Under the pieces are notes generated by a model. That model worked only from the letters and a program-made list of their open reading frames with translations. It ran no database searches and was not told where the DNA came from. A DNA stretch of 64,000 nucleotides from Roseiconus nitratireducens (lineage in GTDB: Bacteria > Planctomycetota > Planctomycetia > Pirellulales > Pirellulaceae): assembly GCF_008629675.1 (NCBI RefSeq), contig NZ_VWOX01000001.1, positions 620,001-684,000 of the forward strand. Reading direction: 5' to 3'. The translations under genes and the position numbers were made by a program. Each line of letters starts with the position of its first letter. Within the stretch, counting starts at the first letter, position 1. Below are positions 51,676 through 62,425 of the stretch, piece by piece.

Positions 51676-51839
51676 GTAGCCAGACGGTGGATAGACGAAC
51701 TATCGCGCGACCATGGATGTAGCCACCGTCGCCAGACGGTGGAGATATGGACGGTCGCTCAACAATGGATGTCGCCACCGTCGCCAGGCGGTGGAGGTAC
51801 CGACGTAACAATGAATGGAGCACCGTCGCCAGACGGTGG
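51676..51839. repeat. Cluster of interspersed palindromic repeats, type A
   Basis: The palindromic unit CCACCGTCGCCAGACGGTGG occurs at 51723-51742, with one change at 51775-51794, lacking the first base at 51821-51839, and as a half copy at 51676-51690. Spacing is 45-52 bp. The cluster lies between the convergent sulfatase and EamA genes. Confidence 0.85.
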
Positions 51840-51873
51840 GCACACCGTGAACTGCCGCTCCGGAAAATCCGCC

Positions 51874-52800
51874 TCACAGCATGCCCGGATCGGAATGTTC
51901 CGCGGAAGCGGCGTCGTTTTCAGCAGCCGGTTTGATGGAGTGTTCGTTGGTCAAGTACGGCTGGGCAATGACTGCCAAAAGGATGATCGCGGTGCCGACA
52001 GTGAATCCCCATCCGACATGCTGTTGGTCGCCGAAAAAGATCGCCCCCAACGTGATGCCGTACACCGGTTCCAGATTGTTGGCAAAGTTGATCGTGAAGA
52101 CCGACAACCGCCGCAACAGTTCGACATACACCAGGTAGGTGTAAATGGTGCAGGCGATCACGAGAATGGCGATCGACACCCATTCGGCTGCCGTGGGCAA
52201 CCAGCGAGGTGACGTCAAGGGTGATCCGGCCAGATCCGATCCAATGATGGCCAGAGAACAAAACAATCCGGCGCCGGCCATCTCGTACATCACGATGGTT
52301 CGTTCCGCGATCCGGCCGGAAAAGCGACCGTTGATGATCGAGAACAATGACGCCAACAATGCCGACCCGAGCGCCACCAACAATCCGCTGTGGAACTGAG
52401 TCTCGCTGCGGAAGATGACGTACACGGCGGCCATCACCACCAGTCCCAGCACCAAATTGATCCGCTGGAAAACGCAGCGGGGTACCAGGACCGGTTCCAA
52501 CAGTGCCGTCCAGAACGACACCGTTGCCATCCCGACCATGCAGATCGAAACGTTGGCGACTTTCACGGCCAAGAAGAACAGCACCCAGTGAAACCCCAGC
52601 AGCATTCCGTTGCCCAGCAGACCGGCCATCAGGGGCATCGGCAACGCCGCCTGGCGTCGCAAGACGACGAACAAAATCAGGGCCGACAACCCGCTTCGAT
52701 ACAGCGCCACCTGAGTCGCGCTCAGGTGGATCAAGTTGCCCAGCACGGCGGTCAGGCCCCACAGCAAAACGACGATATGCAGCTTCAGAAAATCGGGCAC
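51874..52800 (-). CDS. EamA/DMT-family transporter
   Basis: This 308-aa protein has about ten transmembrane helices in two EamA repeats, as usual for drug/metabolite transporters. It starts MPDFLKLHIVVLLWGLTAVLGN and includes the repeat-type segments TQVALYRSGLSALILFVVL and FTINFANNLEPVYGITLGAIFFG. The C-terminus is a short acidic tail. Family members export amino acids, nucleotides or other metabolites; the substrate cannot be read. It is divergent from cmk with a 340-bp gap and appears monocistronic. Confidence 0.9.
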   Translation of the reverse strand: MPDFLKLHIVVLLWGLTAVLGNLIHLSATQVALYRSGLSALILFVVLRRQAALPMPLMAGLLGNGMLLGFHWVLFFLAVKVANVSICMVGMATVSFWTALLEPVLVPRCVFQRINLVLGLVVMAAVYVIFRSETQFHSGLLVALGSALLASLFSIINGRFSGRIAERTIVMYEMAGAGLFCSLAIIGSDLAGSPLTSPRWLPTAAEWVSIAILVIACTIYTYLVYVELLRRLSVFTINFANNLEPVYGITLGAIFFGDQQHVGWGFTVGTAIILLAVIAQPYLTNEHSIKPAAENDAASAEHSDPGML

Positions 52801-53140
52801 GGAGCGGTGTCGTTAGCGAATGGTTGGGGCAACGGGGGCGTCAGGTTGGGATGCCTGCCGCTCGGGCGGTGATCATCGGGCAGACCCGATCGCGGCGGGA
52901 TCCCATCGCGGCAAACACCAGATCGTAGCGGGCAGGCTGGCGTTCATCGAGCGGCATCGAATCCGGGCCTTGTCAAACGGCACCGCTTCGCCGCACCCGC
53001 CCCGCATTGCATCTCCGCCGGGACACGGTCACCATGACGACCATCGTGCCGTCCCCCGCATTCCCGTTCCCCGCGTCCCCGTCCCAAACGATCGCGTCTT
53101 GGACGATTGCGTCCGATTCGTTCGAGGAGCATCCACCGTT
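52801..53140. other. Divergent intergenic region between EamA and cmk genes
   Basis: No gene is supported in these 340 bp, although the cmk frame is open upstream to 52820. That extension is Arg/Pro/His-rich and unlike kinase N-termini. No clear promoter was found. Confidence 0.45.
53124..53129 (+). promoter_or_regulatory. Shine-Dalgarno deciding the TTG start of cmk
   Basis: GAGGAG lies 11 nt before TTG 53141, which starts directly before the IVTIDGPAGAGKS nucleotide-binding segment. Confidence 0.65.
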
Positions 53141-53794
53141 TTGATCGTCACCATCGATGGCCCCGCCGGGGCGGGCAAGAGCAGCATCGCACATCAAGTC
53201 GCATCGGAGTTGGGGTTCGAGTTCTTGGACACCGGGGCGATGTACCGTGCGGCGACGCTGGCGGCTTTGCGCGCCGGCGTTGACCTGCAGGACTCCGAAA
53301 AGCTGGCCGAATTCGTCAGCCGAATCGACCTCCGCTGGCGGGATCGCGCAATTTGGTTGGGGACCGAAGACGTGTCGGCGTTGATTCGGACACCCGACGT
53401 GACCGATGCGATTCGGTACCTGGCGGATGTCCCGGCGGTTCGTGCGCGGTTGTCGGAACTTCAGCGGAACATCGCCACCGGTCGAGACATTGTCACCGAA
53501 GGCCGCGATCAGGGCGCCGAAGTGTTTCCGAACGCCGAGTGCAAAATCTTTCTGACCGCATCCGCGGAGGAACGTGCAAAACGCCGCATGCGGCAGTTGG
53601 CCGATTCGGGACGCTACCTGTCATTGGAGGAAGTGTTGCGGTCGCAGAACCAACGCGACTTGGAAGACCAGACCCGCGAGGTCGGACGGTTGCGGGCCGC
53701 CGACGATGCCATCATCGTGCAGACCGACGGGATGAGTCCGGAGCAGGTGTTGGACCACATCGTCCATTTGGTTCGATCCAAAGTGGGTAAATGA
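53141..53794 (+). CDS. cmk: Cytidylate kinase
   Basis: This 217-aa enzyme phosphorylates CMP and dCMP with ATP. The P-loop is GPAGAGKSS (residues 7-15), followed by LDTGAMYRAATL, the CMP-binding signature of bacterial Cmk. The lid and catalytic segments EGRDQGAEVFPNAECKIFLTASAEERAKRR and RDLEDQTREVGRL (the latter for the usual RDxxDSxRxxxPL) follow. A TTG start at 53141 is proposed from the ribosome site and normal family length; no ATG or GTG lies nearer. In the fingerprint where most Cmk have GRDIGTVV-FP this protein reads GRDQGAEVFP, a mild variation. The gene seems to stand alone. Confidence 0.9.
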   Translation: MIVTIDGPAGAGKSSIAHQVASELGFEFLDTGAMYRAATLAALRAGVDLQDSEKLAEFVSRIDLRWRDRAIWLGTEDVSALIRTPDVTDAIRYLADVPAVRARLSELQRNIATGRDIVTEGRDQGAEVFPNAECKIFLTASAEERAKRRMRQLADSGRYLSLEEVLRSQNQRDLEDQTREVGRLRAADDAIIVQTDGMSPEQVLDHIVHLVRSKVGK

Positions 53795-53867
53795 TGGTTG
53801 GACGGTCGCAGGCAGGCCTCGTTGCGGCGGAGGCCAAACGGCGAGGAACAGCGCCACGGTGGAGTAG

Positions 53868-53926
53868 CCACGCTCGCCAGAGCGTGGAACGCATCCACGT
53901 TGGGGTAGCCACGCTCGCCAGAGCGT
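53868..53926. repeat. Two copies of interspersed palindromic repeat, type B
   Basis: CCACGCTCGCCAGAGCGTGG is at 53868-53887 and again, shortened at its end, at 53909-53926, each preceded by GTAG. A type A-like fragment in the other orientation follows at about 53943-53954. Confidence 0.85.
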
Positions 53927-53992
53927 CGGAGGCAGCGCCGCCGCCGTCTGGCGACACTAGCGACATCGACATCGTGATGAACGAGCCTTTCG

Positions 53993-54898
53993 CTACGCCG
54001 TGCTGCTGTCCTGCGGGCGTTCACGTCGGCACCGTAGGAAAAAGCCGCTGGCATTCCACCAGGGCACACCGGTCGATTCGCCTCGCAGATCGATCGTGTC
54101 GATGGTTTCGACCGTCCATCCCGCGGTTCCCAGGTCCCGCTTCAATTCGCGGGCGGTGAACCGATGCATGAACATGTTGTCCAGGCCGCGATAGGCGTAC
54201 GTCCAGTCGCCAAACTCGGAACCCTTGCGGATCAGTGACCGCCAGGCCGAACCGGCCAGTCGGGCGACGCCGTGACGCTCGCGGAGTGAGGCCCAGCGGC
54301 GATGAACATGCAACAGCAGGCGTCCACCCGGGCGGACCACGCGTGCGGCGTGCCGTAATGCATGGATCCGGTTGTCGCGGCCCTGAATCATTCCCAGCGT
54401 GCTGAACATGCAGATCGCGTGGTCGGCCACTGCATCGCGGAGGCCATCCAGCTGGACCAGGTTGGCATGGATCGGCAGCACGCGTCCGGTGACGACGGAG
54501 GCTGCCGCGGTGCGTGGTGGATCGTCGACCGTCTCCTGGGGCAACGGGTGGTGATTCTTGGCCAGCAGTTCCGTCAGCATCGAATGACTCAGATCCACCG
54601 CCAGCACGTCAAACCCCAACTCGGCCAACGGCCAGGCCAGCCGGCCGGTACCACAACCGAGGTCCAAAACGCTCACGCGACGATGGTGAAATCCGTCGCT
54701 GTTTGATGCGTCGGCGGTTTCGGCCAGCGGACCCAACTGCTGCAACACGTATTGGGAATCGAGTTCACAGAGCGGTGTGCCAGCCACAAAGTCGTCGTAA
54801 TGGCGGGCGATCGTCCGCTGATGCAGGTATTGCCACGTCCCCGCGGCAACCCCCGGGGGACGTCGCCAGGGCGGTGGTGAAGCCGAGGGTTGGGTCAT
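53993..54898 (-). CDS. Class I SAM-dependent methyltransferase
   Basis: This 301-aa protein has the SAM-binding motif I VLDLGCGTG (about 78-85) and the acidic end of strand 2 in VLAVDLSHSML. A motif-II-like segment ICMFSTLGMIQGR and the post-II stretch VVRPGGRLLLHVH follow. This is the methyltransferase type 11/25 pattern acting on small molecules; the acceptor is unknown. It is divergent from gap: its start lies 23 bp from the -10 box of that gene. The first 20 residues are Pro-rich and may not be essential. Confidence 0.88.
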   Translation of the reverse strand: MTQPSASPPPWRRPPGVAAGTWQYLHQRTIARHYDDFVAGTPLCELDSQYVLQQLGPLAETADASNSDGFHHRRVSVLDLGCGTGRLAWPLAELGFDVLAVDLSHSMLTELLAKNHHPLPQETVDDPPRTAAASVVTGRVLPIHANLVQLDGLRDAVADHAICMFSTLGMIQGRDNRIHALRHAARVVRPGGRLLLHVHRRWASLRERHGVARLAGSAWRSLIRKGSEFGDWTYAYRGLDNMFMHRFTARELKRDLGTAGWTVETIDTIDLRGESTGVPWWNASGFFLRCRRERPQDSSTA

Positions 54899-54920
54899 GG
54901 TGCGATCCGCGTTGCGTTCC

Positions 54921-54926
54921 TATAAT
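54921..54926 (+). promoter_or_regulatory. Consensus -10 box upstream of gap
   Basis: A perfect TATAAT lies about 169 nt before the GTG start of gap; no good -35 is present at 16-18 nt. An AGGAG ribosome site is at 55079-55083. Confidence 0.5.
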
Positions 54927-55043
54927 TCGCGGCCAAGCGTGAGTCCTGTGCGACGAGCGACGACCCTCGGGTTGCCGCTGATCAATCAGAATCCAAAACG
55001 TCTCGACGCGAAACATCCCTTTCCCATTGTCGGGCGCTGCTGA

Positions 55044-56117
<1,074 letters not shown>

Positions 56118-56148
56118 GCATCCTCCCCGCAAGATCGTCCATCCATCG

Positions 56149-56187
56149 AAAAAGCTCGATGCCGCTCCGGCGGTGTTGAGCTTTTTT
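56149..56187. terminator. Rho-independent terminator after gap, probably bidirectional
   Basis: AAAAAGCTC at 56149-56157 pairs with GAGCTTTTTT at 56178-56187, with an inner GCCG/CGGC stem, giving a T-run on both strands. It would serve gap and, from the other side, the convergent phosphatase gene ending at 56295. Confidence 0.85.
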
Positions 56188-56235
56188 CGTCTCATGCCCC
56201 CGGCAGGTCCGCCCATCAAGTCACGGCGGACGGCG

Positions 56236-56281
56236 GTCGTGACCTCTCACGTGATCGGGACAGTCGTGACCTTTCACGTGA
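56236..56281. repeat. 27-bp tandem direct repeat
   Basis: GTCGTGACCTNTCACGTGA occurs at 56236-56254 and 56263-56281, 27 bp apart, with one base different. Each copy contains the palindrome TCACGTGA. It lies between the gap terminator and the phosphatase stop. Confidence 0.75.
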
Positions 56282-56294
56282 GCGACTCAAACGC

Positions 56295-58181
56295 TCAGCG
56301 TGCCGTCGAGATGCTTTCCGCGTACGCCAGTTCGCCTGTCCGGCCATCGTAATACTGGAAAACGACTTGCGGGTGCGGGTAGGCGACCCATCGTGTGCCG
56401 CCAAGTTCCTGCGGCATGTTGAACACGTTGTTGACCTGGACCACGCAGTAGTACGGATACAGGCGTTGCAAACGGGGCAGGTCGGGAAGGATGTAGCTGC
56501 TCCAACGGATGTCACATTCGCGGGGGCCGAACTTGAATTTCCCCGTGGCCGGTCGATCGCTTTCGTCCAGCTTGGGAACGTGGTTGACGCTGTTGTGTGG
56601 TCCGCAGCAGAACTCCCAAATGTTGTCGGTGACCCGGATCGCAAAGCTGTTGTGCAGGTCCCCGGTCATCACGAACACCCGCTTACCGATCTTCTCCCAC
56701 TCGCGAATCAAGGTTTCTCGTTCGTCAAAAAAGCCGGTCCAAGCTTCTTCCTTGTTTGCGGCATCGGCTTCGAATCCGCCCGCGCCGCTGTGGGGAATCA
56801 TGAAAGGGACGGTGGAGACGACGAAGAAGAAATCGGCGTCGCTGTCGCGCATGCTGCGGAGCAACCACTCACGTTGCGGACGACCCAGCATGGAAACACC
56901 GGGCTTGTCCCTCTCCGTCACGTCATGCATTTGCCGGTCGCCGCGCGTATCGAGGAAGAAGAACTCGCAATTGGCAACGCGTTTCTTGCCGTAGCTGCGG
57001 CGTCCGATCGAATAGCTGATGTTGGTGTCGCTGACTTTCGCCGGCATGTGCAGACGCAGCGTGTGCGGATCGACCACCTCTTTGATCTCGTACACGTAGG
57101 AGTTCTTGTGTCCGGCGTCGTCGTCGTAGGTCATGTCGTTGACGCCGGCTTCCGGGGTCCCCCAGTGAACGTGCAGGTTGGTCATTTCGTCCAACGGCAG
57201 GTTCGTGAAATCGGCTTCCGCATCTTGCAGCAGGTCACTGCCGGCCCGCATGCTCGCTTTACCGAAATGAATCGGATGATCGAACTCGGTGGGATTCGCC
57301 CAGCCCAGGTAGTCGAACCAGGCTTGTGTTCCGATGTCGCGAAACACCGTTCTGCGGTGTCGCTTACCGATTTCGGCGGAGCCCCAAATGTCGTTCACCA
57401 GTTCATGGTCGTCGAAGGTGAAGTAGCTGGGCACGTTGCGGTGCCATCGCGCGAGCGATTCGCCGCGGTCCAGGTACAGCTTGTAGTTCTCCCAGACACC
57501 GACGATGGTCGGCGCGATGTCGACCACGCGCGGCATCGCGCTGGCACCTTGCACCAATCGCCACGCTTCCGGTGGATACTGACGCAATTCTTCGTACAGC
57601 CAGTCTCCATTCATGATGTGGAAATGAACCTTGTCCGCCCAATCGCGATTCAGGTTTTCATAGGTCGGTTCGCGATGGCCATTGCCGTGCAATGGGTTCT
57701 GATTGGCGCAAGATCCGATCTGAAAACGAAAGTTGAACAGGCCTTCGGGGTTGTGGGTCGGATTGCGTGTCGACTCCGCATCAGGCAACGTGCGAAAACT
57801 GGCGGGCAAACCGTGCGGACGTCCGTTGACCCAAACCTGGTAGTGGTAACGCGTGTCCGGTTCCAGCCCTGTCAGGTCGACGGTGCCGGTGTTGTCATGC
57901 CCGATGAATGTCGTGCCGGGTTGGCTGACCTGGTTCAGGTCGTCGGCGGCAAGCCCGTAACGTACGTGGAACTCTCCAGGGTCCGAGGTTCGAGCCCAGA
58001 CTCGCATCGAGTCCGATTGCGGTTGGCCCAGCATCGGCCCATGTGTCAGGCGAATCGGGTCGCGGTTGTCGTTGATAAAGATCGACGCATCGGCGGGGGC
58101 GTCGGCGTGGTGAATCGGCGGTGTCTGCGCGACCAACGGGCTGCAGCACACACACACCGCGGTCAAAAAAAACGAACGCAT
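56295..58181 (-). CDS. PhoD-like alkaline phosphatase / metallophosphoesterase
   Basis: This 628-aa exported enzyme begins with a signal peptide (MRSFFLTAVCVCCSPLVAQ). A Fn3-like N-terminal part follows (about 50-140; MRVWARTSDPGEFHVRYG, LTGLEPDTRYHYQVWVNG), typical of PhoD proteins. The metallophosphatase core contains IGSCANQNP, IMNGDWLYEEL, YFTFDDHELVNDIWG and VMTGDLHNSFA, which supply Asp, Asn and His metal ligands. An insertion of about 90 residues (FTNLPLDEMTNLHVHWGTPEAG onward) is larger than usual. PhoD enzymes use Ca and Fe and cleave phosphomono- and diesters. The start at 58181 is preferred over 58238 because of the signal peptide. Role: phosphate scavenging is likely. Confidence 0.9.
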   Translation of the reverse strand: MRSFFLTAVCVCCSPLVAQTPPIHHADAPADASIFINDNRDPIRLTHGPMLGQPQSDSMRVWARTSDPGEFHVRYGLAADDLNQVSQPGTTFIGHDNTGTVDLTGLEPDTRYHYQVWVNGRPHGLPASFRTLPDAESTRNPTHNPEGLFNFRFQIGSCANQNPLHGNGHREPTYENLNRDWADKVHFHIMNGDWLYEELRQYPPEAWRLVQGASAMPRVVDIAPTIVGVWENYKLYLDRGESLARWHRNVPSYFTFDDHELVNDIWGSAEIGKRHRRTVFRDIGTQAWFDYLGWANPTEFDHPIHFGKASMRAGSDLLQDAEADFTNLPLDEMTNLHVHWGTPEAGVNDMTYDDDAGHKNSYVYEIKEVVDPHTLRLHMPAKVSDTNISYSIGRRSYGKKRVANCEFFFLDTRGDRQMHDVTERDKPGVSMLGRPQREWLLRSMRDSDADFFFVVSTVPFMIPHSGAGGFEADAANKEEAWTGFFDERETLIREWEKIGKRVFVMTGDLHNSFAIRVTDNIWEFCCGPHNSVNHVPKLDESDRPATGKFKFGPRECDIRWSSYILPDLPRLQRLYPYYCVVQVNNVFNMPQELGGTRWVAYPHPQVVFQYYDGRTGELAYAESISTAR

Positions 58182-58331
58182 GAGAACCACTGGCTGGGAG
58201 AGGTGAAGAAAGCGGCGCCTGCGCGCCGCATCAGGCAACCAGGACTTTACCAGATCGGGCGAATCACCACCGGACAGGGATCCGCTGCACCGCTGTGCGC
58301 TCGCGACCCTGAGGGCACCACCCTAAAGCAG

Positions 58332-58351
58332 CCACGCTCGCCAGAGCGTGG
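58332..58351. repeat. Interspersed palindromic repeat, type B
   Basis: A perfect copy of CCACGCTCGCCAGAGCGTGG lies in the 250-bp gap between the phosphatase start and the next stop. Confidence 0.85.
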
Positions 58352-58431
58352 TCGTGAGCGACGGACGCCACGCTGAATCGACCGTCCCGAGGTTGGCGGT
58401 CAGCGAGGTTGACGATCAGCGAGTTGATGAT

Positions 58432-59130
58432 TCAGCGAGGTTTGGAACGCGTCAGCAGTTCCAGTGATTCAAACAATGAATCCACTTCGCAATCGCTCGG
58501 ATCCGGTGCGATGGCGGTGTAGTATCCGGCTTCGATTCCGAGGGCCGCTCGCAGTGCGGCAGCATGTTCCGGCGGCGCGTCGATGACCTCATTGACCATT
58601 TCAAAGTCGCGGTCCCACAGCACCCGATCGGCAAGCAGGTCGATCAGCCAGCGCCAGCGATCGACGTCACAGGAGCCGGCGTCCATGTCAAATGCCGACG
58701 CTTCATCGATGTCCTGAATCAATGCTTCTTGACGGACGATTTCGTCGTCTTCGTTTTCGTAGTAGGCGTCCAGTGCGGCCTGACGCCAGCGGCACCGGAA
58801 CTCGGAGGGCGCCACCGGGTGCAGTTCGATTTCCAGTTCGATCTGCTGAGCAACATTCTGATACACCGCTGCGACGGCGGCTTCGTTGACGCCACTGAGT
58901 TCCAACGTGTCCTCGGTGGGGCAAAGCAGGTTCTTGGCCAACAGATCCAGCACGGCCAATTGCTGCTGCCAGGTCAATTCGTCAAACAGGGTGACGCCGT
59001 ACTCCCAAGGCGGTTCATCGGTCTCACGACAGCTGGCCAGTTCCTGAACCATCGTCGCCAGTGAATCACGAATCAGCTCTGCTTCTTCGCCAACAAGGCA
59101 TCGATCGCCGGTGGGAGTATGCCAGGTCAT
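58432..59130 (-). CDS. Acidic hypothetical protein
   Basis: This 232-aa protein is not recognised. It is rich in Glu, Asp, Ala and Leu and mostly helical by eye (LTWQQQLAVLDLLAKNLL; VYQNVAQQIELEIELHPV; CRWRQAALDAYYENEDDEIV), with no signal peptide, so it is probably cytosolic. The start is uncertain. ATG 59130 begins MTWHTPTGDRCLVGEE without a clear ribosome site, while the frame continues upstream to 59364 and the stretch PGPRWVHISFHGWHVSEP before the ATG looks protein-like, so a GTG start near 59200 is possible. It is convergent with nothing and divergent from the phosphofructokinase gene. Function unknown. Confidence 0.7.
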   Translation of the reverse strand: MTWHTPTGDRCLVGEEAELIRDSLATMVQELASCRETDEPPWEYGVTLFDELTWQQQLAVLDLLAKNLLCPTEDTLELSGVNEAAVAAVYQNVAQQIELEIELHPVAPSEFRCRWRQAALDAYYENEDDEIVRQEALIQDIDEASAFDMDAGSCDVDRWRWLIDLLADRVLWDRDFEMVNEVIDAPPEHAAALRAALGIEAGYYTAIAPDPSDCEVDSLFESLELLTRSKPR

Positions 59131-59585
59131 CGGTTCGGAAACATGCCAGCCGTGGAAGGAAATGTGTACCCATCGAGGCCCCGGTACATCCTGCACCCGC
59201 GATGGTTCCTGCGGTGCTGCTGCAGATCTTGATTGATCCGCTGCCGGACTGCAAGTTTTTCGATTGCGTTGCCATAGCGACGGGGGCTGCAATGTCAATT
59301 TGCCGCGGCAGAAACCGTTGGATGCTGCGCAAAAGGGGGAAACAGGGCTGTTTTTTCCGCCCAAACGCCACCTTTGTCGCGTCGGGGGCCGCCGAAACGC
59401 GGCAACCGCTTGGCGGGCGGCGCCGCTTCCCTAGAATCTTCCTTTCGACCGGTGCCCGTCGCGTCAACACCGATTCGAAGCTTGACCGTGATCGCTGACG
59501 TCCGAATTTGTCATCGCGGGTCAAATGCGGCTTTGAAGGATCAAGCCCGCGCAAAAATCCCTCCTCCATCGAGAACCCCACTGAC
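59131..59585. promoter_or_regulatory. Divergent region with phosphofructokinase promoter
   Basis: This gap may include the true N-terminus of the acidic hypothetical protein (about 59131-59210). On the plus strand TTGGCG (59410-59415) and TAGAAT (59432-59437), 16 nt apart, form a good candidate promoter for the phosphofructokinase, leaving a leader of about 140 nt. Confidence 0.5.
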
Positions 59586-60866
<1,281 letters not shown>

Positions 60867-61012
60867 CGCCTGACCGGAGCCGCCAGGCGGAGGGTTCCAT
60901 GGTCTGGCGCCACGCCGGCCACAACGCGGCAAAAACGACGCAAGGTCCGCGGGTTGTTCTGGATCCGCGCATTGCTCAGCGGATCAAACCCAAAGCTCGC
61001 TACAACTGCTCG

Positions 61013-62254
61013 CTACAACTGCTCGGTCAGCCACTGCAGTTCGGAGGCAATGTCGTCGGCCAGACCGCGTTGACGCATCGACTCGGGCAAGACGGTCCAG
61101 GCATACGTTTCGACTTCCAGGTGACCGGTGAATTCGAGCTGGGCGTCCGCCGAGCGAACGGCTTCCAGGCATTCCAAGACGTCGTTGCGGCTGGTCGAGA
61201 GGTATCCAAGGCTTTCCAGAAAGATCGGGACGTGGAAGTGAATCATCCACTGCCGGGCCGATTCCAACTGCTCCGGTGTTGTCTCACGTAGCAGCTCGGG
61301 CAGGTCATTCGCCAGCCGGAAGGTCCCGGACGCATCCAGCTGACCGGTTTGGTGCAGGTAACGGTCTTCAGCGAACTCGCCCAATTGCGTCAGCGCGTCC
61401 GCGTACCGCTCTTCAGGAATCTCGCTCCAATCGGCCACGATGGCGCTGCTGACTTGAACCTTCCCGATACCAATCCCGGCTTGTCCGTAACGCTCGATCA
61501 CCTCCCGCTGCGGTTCATTCATTACCACGCTATGGCAGATGTCGTGGCAGACGGTCAGGTAACGGCGGTGTGCCGCCTCGGGCAGTTCCGCGTCGAAGAA
61601 TTCGACAATGTCCTCGACGGTGTCCAGCAGGCATCCGGGCTCGGGTTCGATTGCCACCACAATGCGTTTGCCGGTGTCTTGCTCGATCTGTTGCAGCGAC
61701 TTGACGAGTTGGCGAAAGTGTTCGCCCGACTGTTCGCGGTTTCCCCGGTCGCCGGATGCGGCCGTGAACGGGTTTTCCGGCCAGCCGATCGGCAGGGTGC
61801 TGATCGATCCCACGGATTGGTCTTCATCAAGCAGCCCCGCCAGAATCGTCGCCAGACGCTCGGTGTACTCCAGTCGTTCCCGCGATTGCCAGGTGGGTAG
61901 GTAGACCCGTTGCTTGACACTTTCGCCATGAAAGTTGGCGAACGGGAATCCGTTGATCGTGAACGCGGTCAGCTGATTCGTTTGCAGGAATTCTCGGAAC
62001 TCCGCCAGCCCGCCGTCGATCAGTTCTCGTGAGGCTTGATCGGGAATCCAAAGTCCGACTCCCAAACGCTGGGTGTCCAGTTTCTGGCGGACGGCCACCG
62101 CGTAGCGGCTCAAATTGTTGCGAATCGCCGGCAGATCCGTTCCGGCGTGCACGTTGGTGCAATAGCCGATTTCGAAGGTGGTGGAGGGGGTCGAAGAAAC
62201 CAAGGTAGCTGCAGGGGCTGGGGGGAAACGGTGACCGGGGCGTCTCCCTACCAT
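61013..62254 (-). CDS. eboE: EboE-like TIM-barrel protein
   Basis: This 413-aa protein resembles EboE, a xylose-isomerase-like TIM-barrel protein of the ebo clusters linked to export of secondary-metabolite precursors in algae and bacteria. The N-terminal IGYCTNVHAGTD is the family hallmark. FTINGFPFANFHG, STLPIGWP, VAIEPEPGCLLDT, VCHDICHSVV and HFHVPIF continue the pattern and supply Glu, His and Cys candidates for a metal site. The start is chosen at ATG 62254; a TTG a few codons before the conserved start is possible. No other ebo gene lies in the window. It is divergent from the M1 peptidase gene by 171 bp and convergent with the phosphofructokinase gene. Reaction unknown. Confidence 0.72.
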   Translation of the reverse strand: MVGRRPGHRFPPAPAATLVSSTPSTTFEIGYCTNVHAGTDLPAIRNNLSRYAVAVRQKLDTQRLGVGLWIPDQASRELIDGGLAEFREFLQTNQLTAFTINGFPFANFHGESVKQRVYLPTWQSRERLEYTERLATILAGLLDEDQSVGSISTLPIGWPENPFTAASGDRGNREQSGEHFRQLVKSLQQIEQDTGKRIVVAIEPEPGCLLDTVEDIVEFFDAELPEAAHRRYLTVCHDICHSVVMNEPQREVIERYGQAGIGIGKVQVSSAIVADWSEIPEERYADALTQLGEFAEDRYLHQTGQLDASGTFRLANDLPELLRETTPEQLESARQWMIHFHVPIFLESLGYLSTSRNDVLECLEAVRSADAQLEFTGHLEVETYAWTVLPESMRQRGLADDIASELQWLTEQL

Positions 62255-62372
62255 ACCGCACCGTCTGCCGGCCCCCAACCGCGACGCGGCCCGCCGGCGT
62301 GCGGATCGGGCCGGGGCATTCGTCGGGTGTGCAATTTTGTCCGAGCCATGTGCGGCTTCGGCTTTGGCAGAC

Positions 62373-62378
62373 TAGAAT
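62373..62378 (+). promoter_or_regulatory. Candidate -10 box upstream of the M1 peptidase
   Basis: TAGAAT lies 47 nt before the GTG at 62426, the same hexamer as before the phosphofructokinase gene; there is no convincing -35. Confidence 0.3.
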
Positions 62379-62425
62379 TGCCAGCGTTTTCGTGTTTGAC
62401 ACCCGCCGCCAAACCCCGCCTTGCC

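Noticed and set aside
51676..51839. Regularly spaced palindromes considered as a CRISPR array
   Set aside because: Units are 20-bp palindromes with uneven 25-32 bp gaps, only three near copies, and the same element occurs singly elsewhere; no cas gene is in the window.
56367..58376. 669-codon plus-strand open frame opposite the PhoD-like gene
   Set aside because: Composition rich in Val/Arg/His without a domain; PhoD motifs are on the minus strand.
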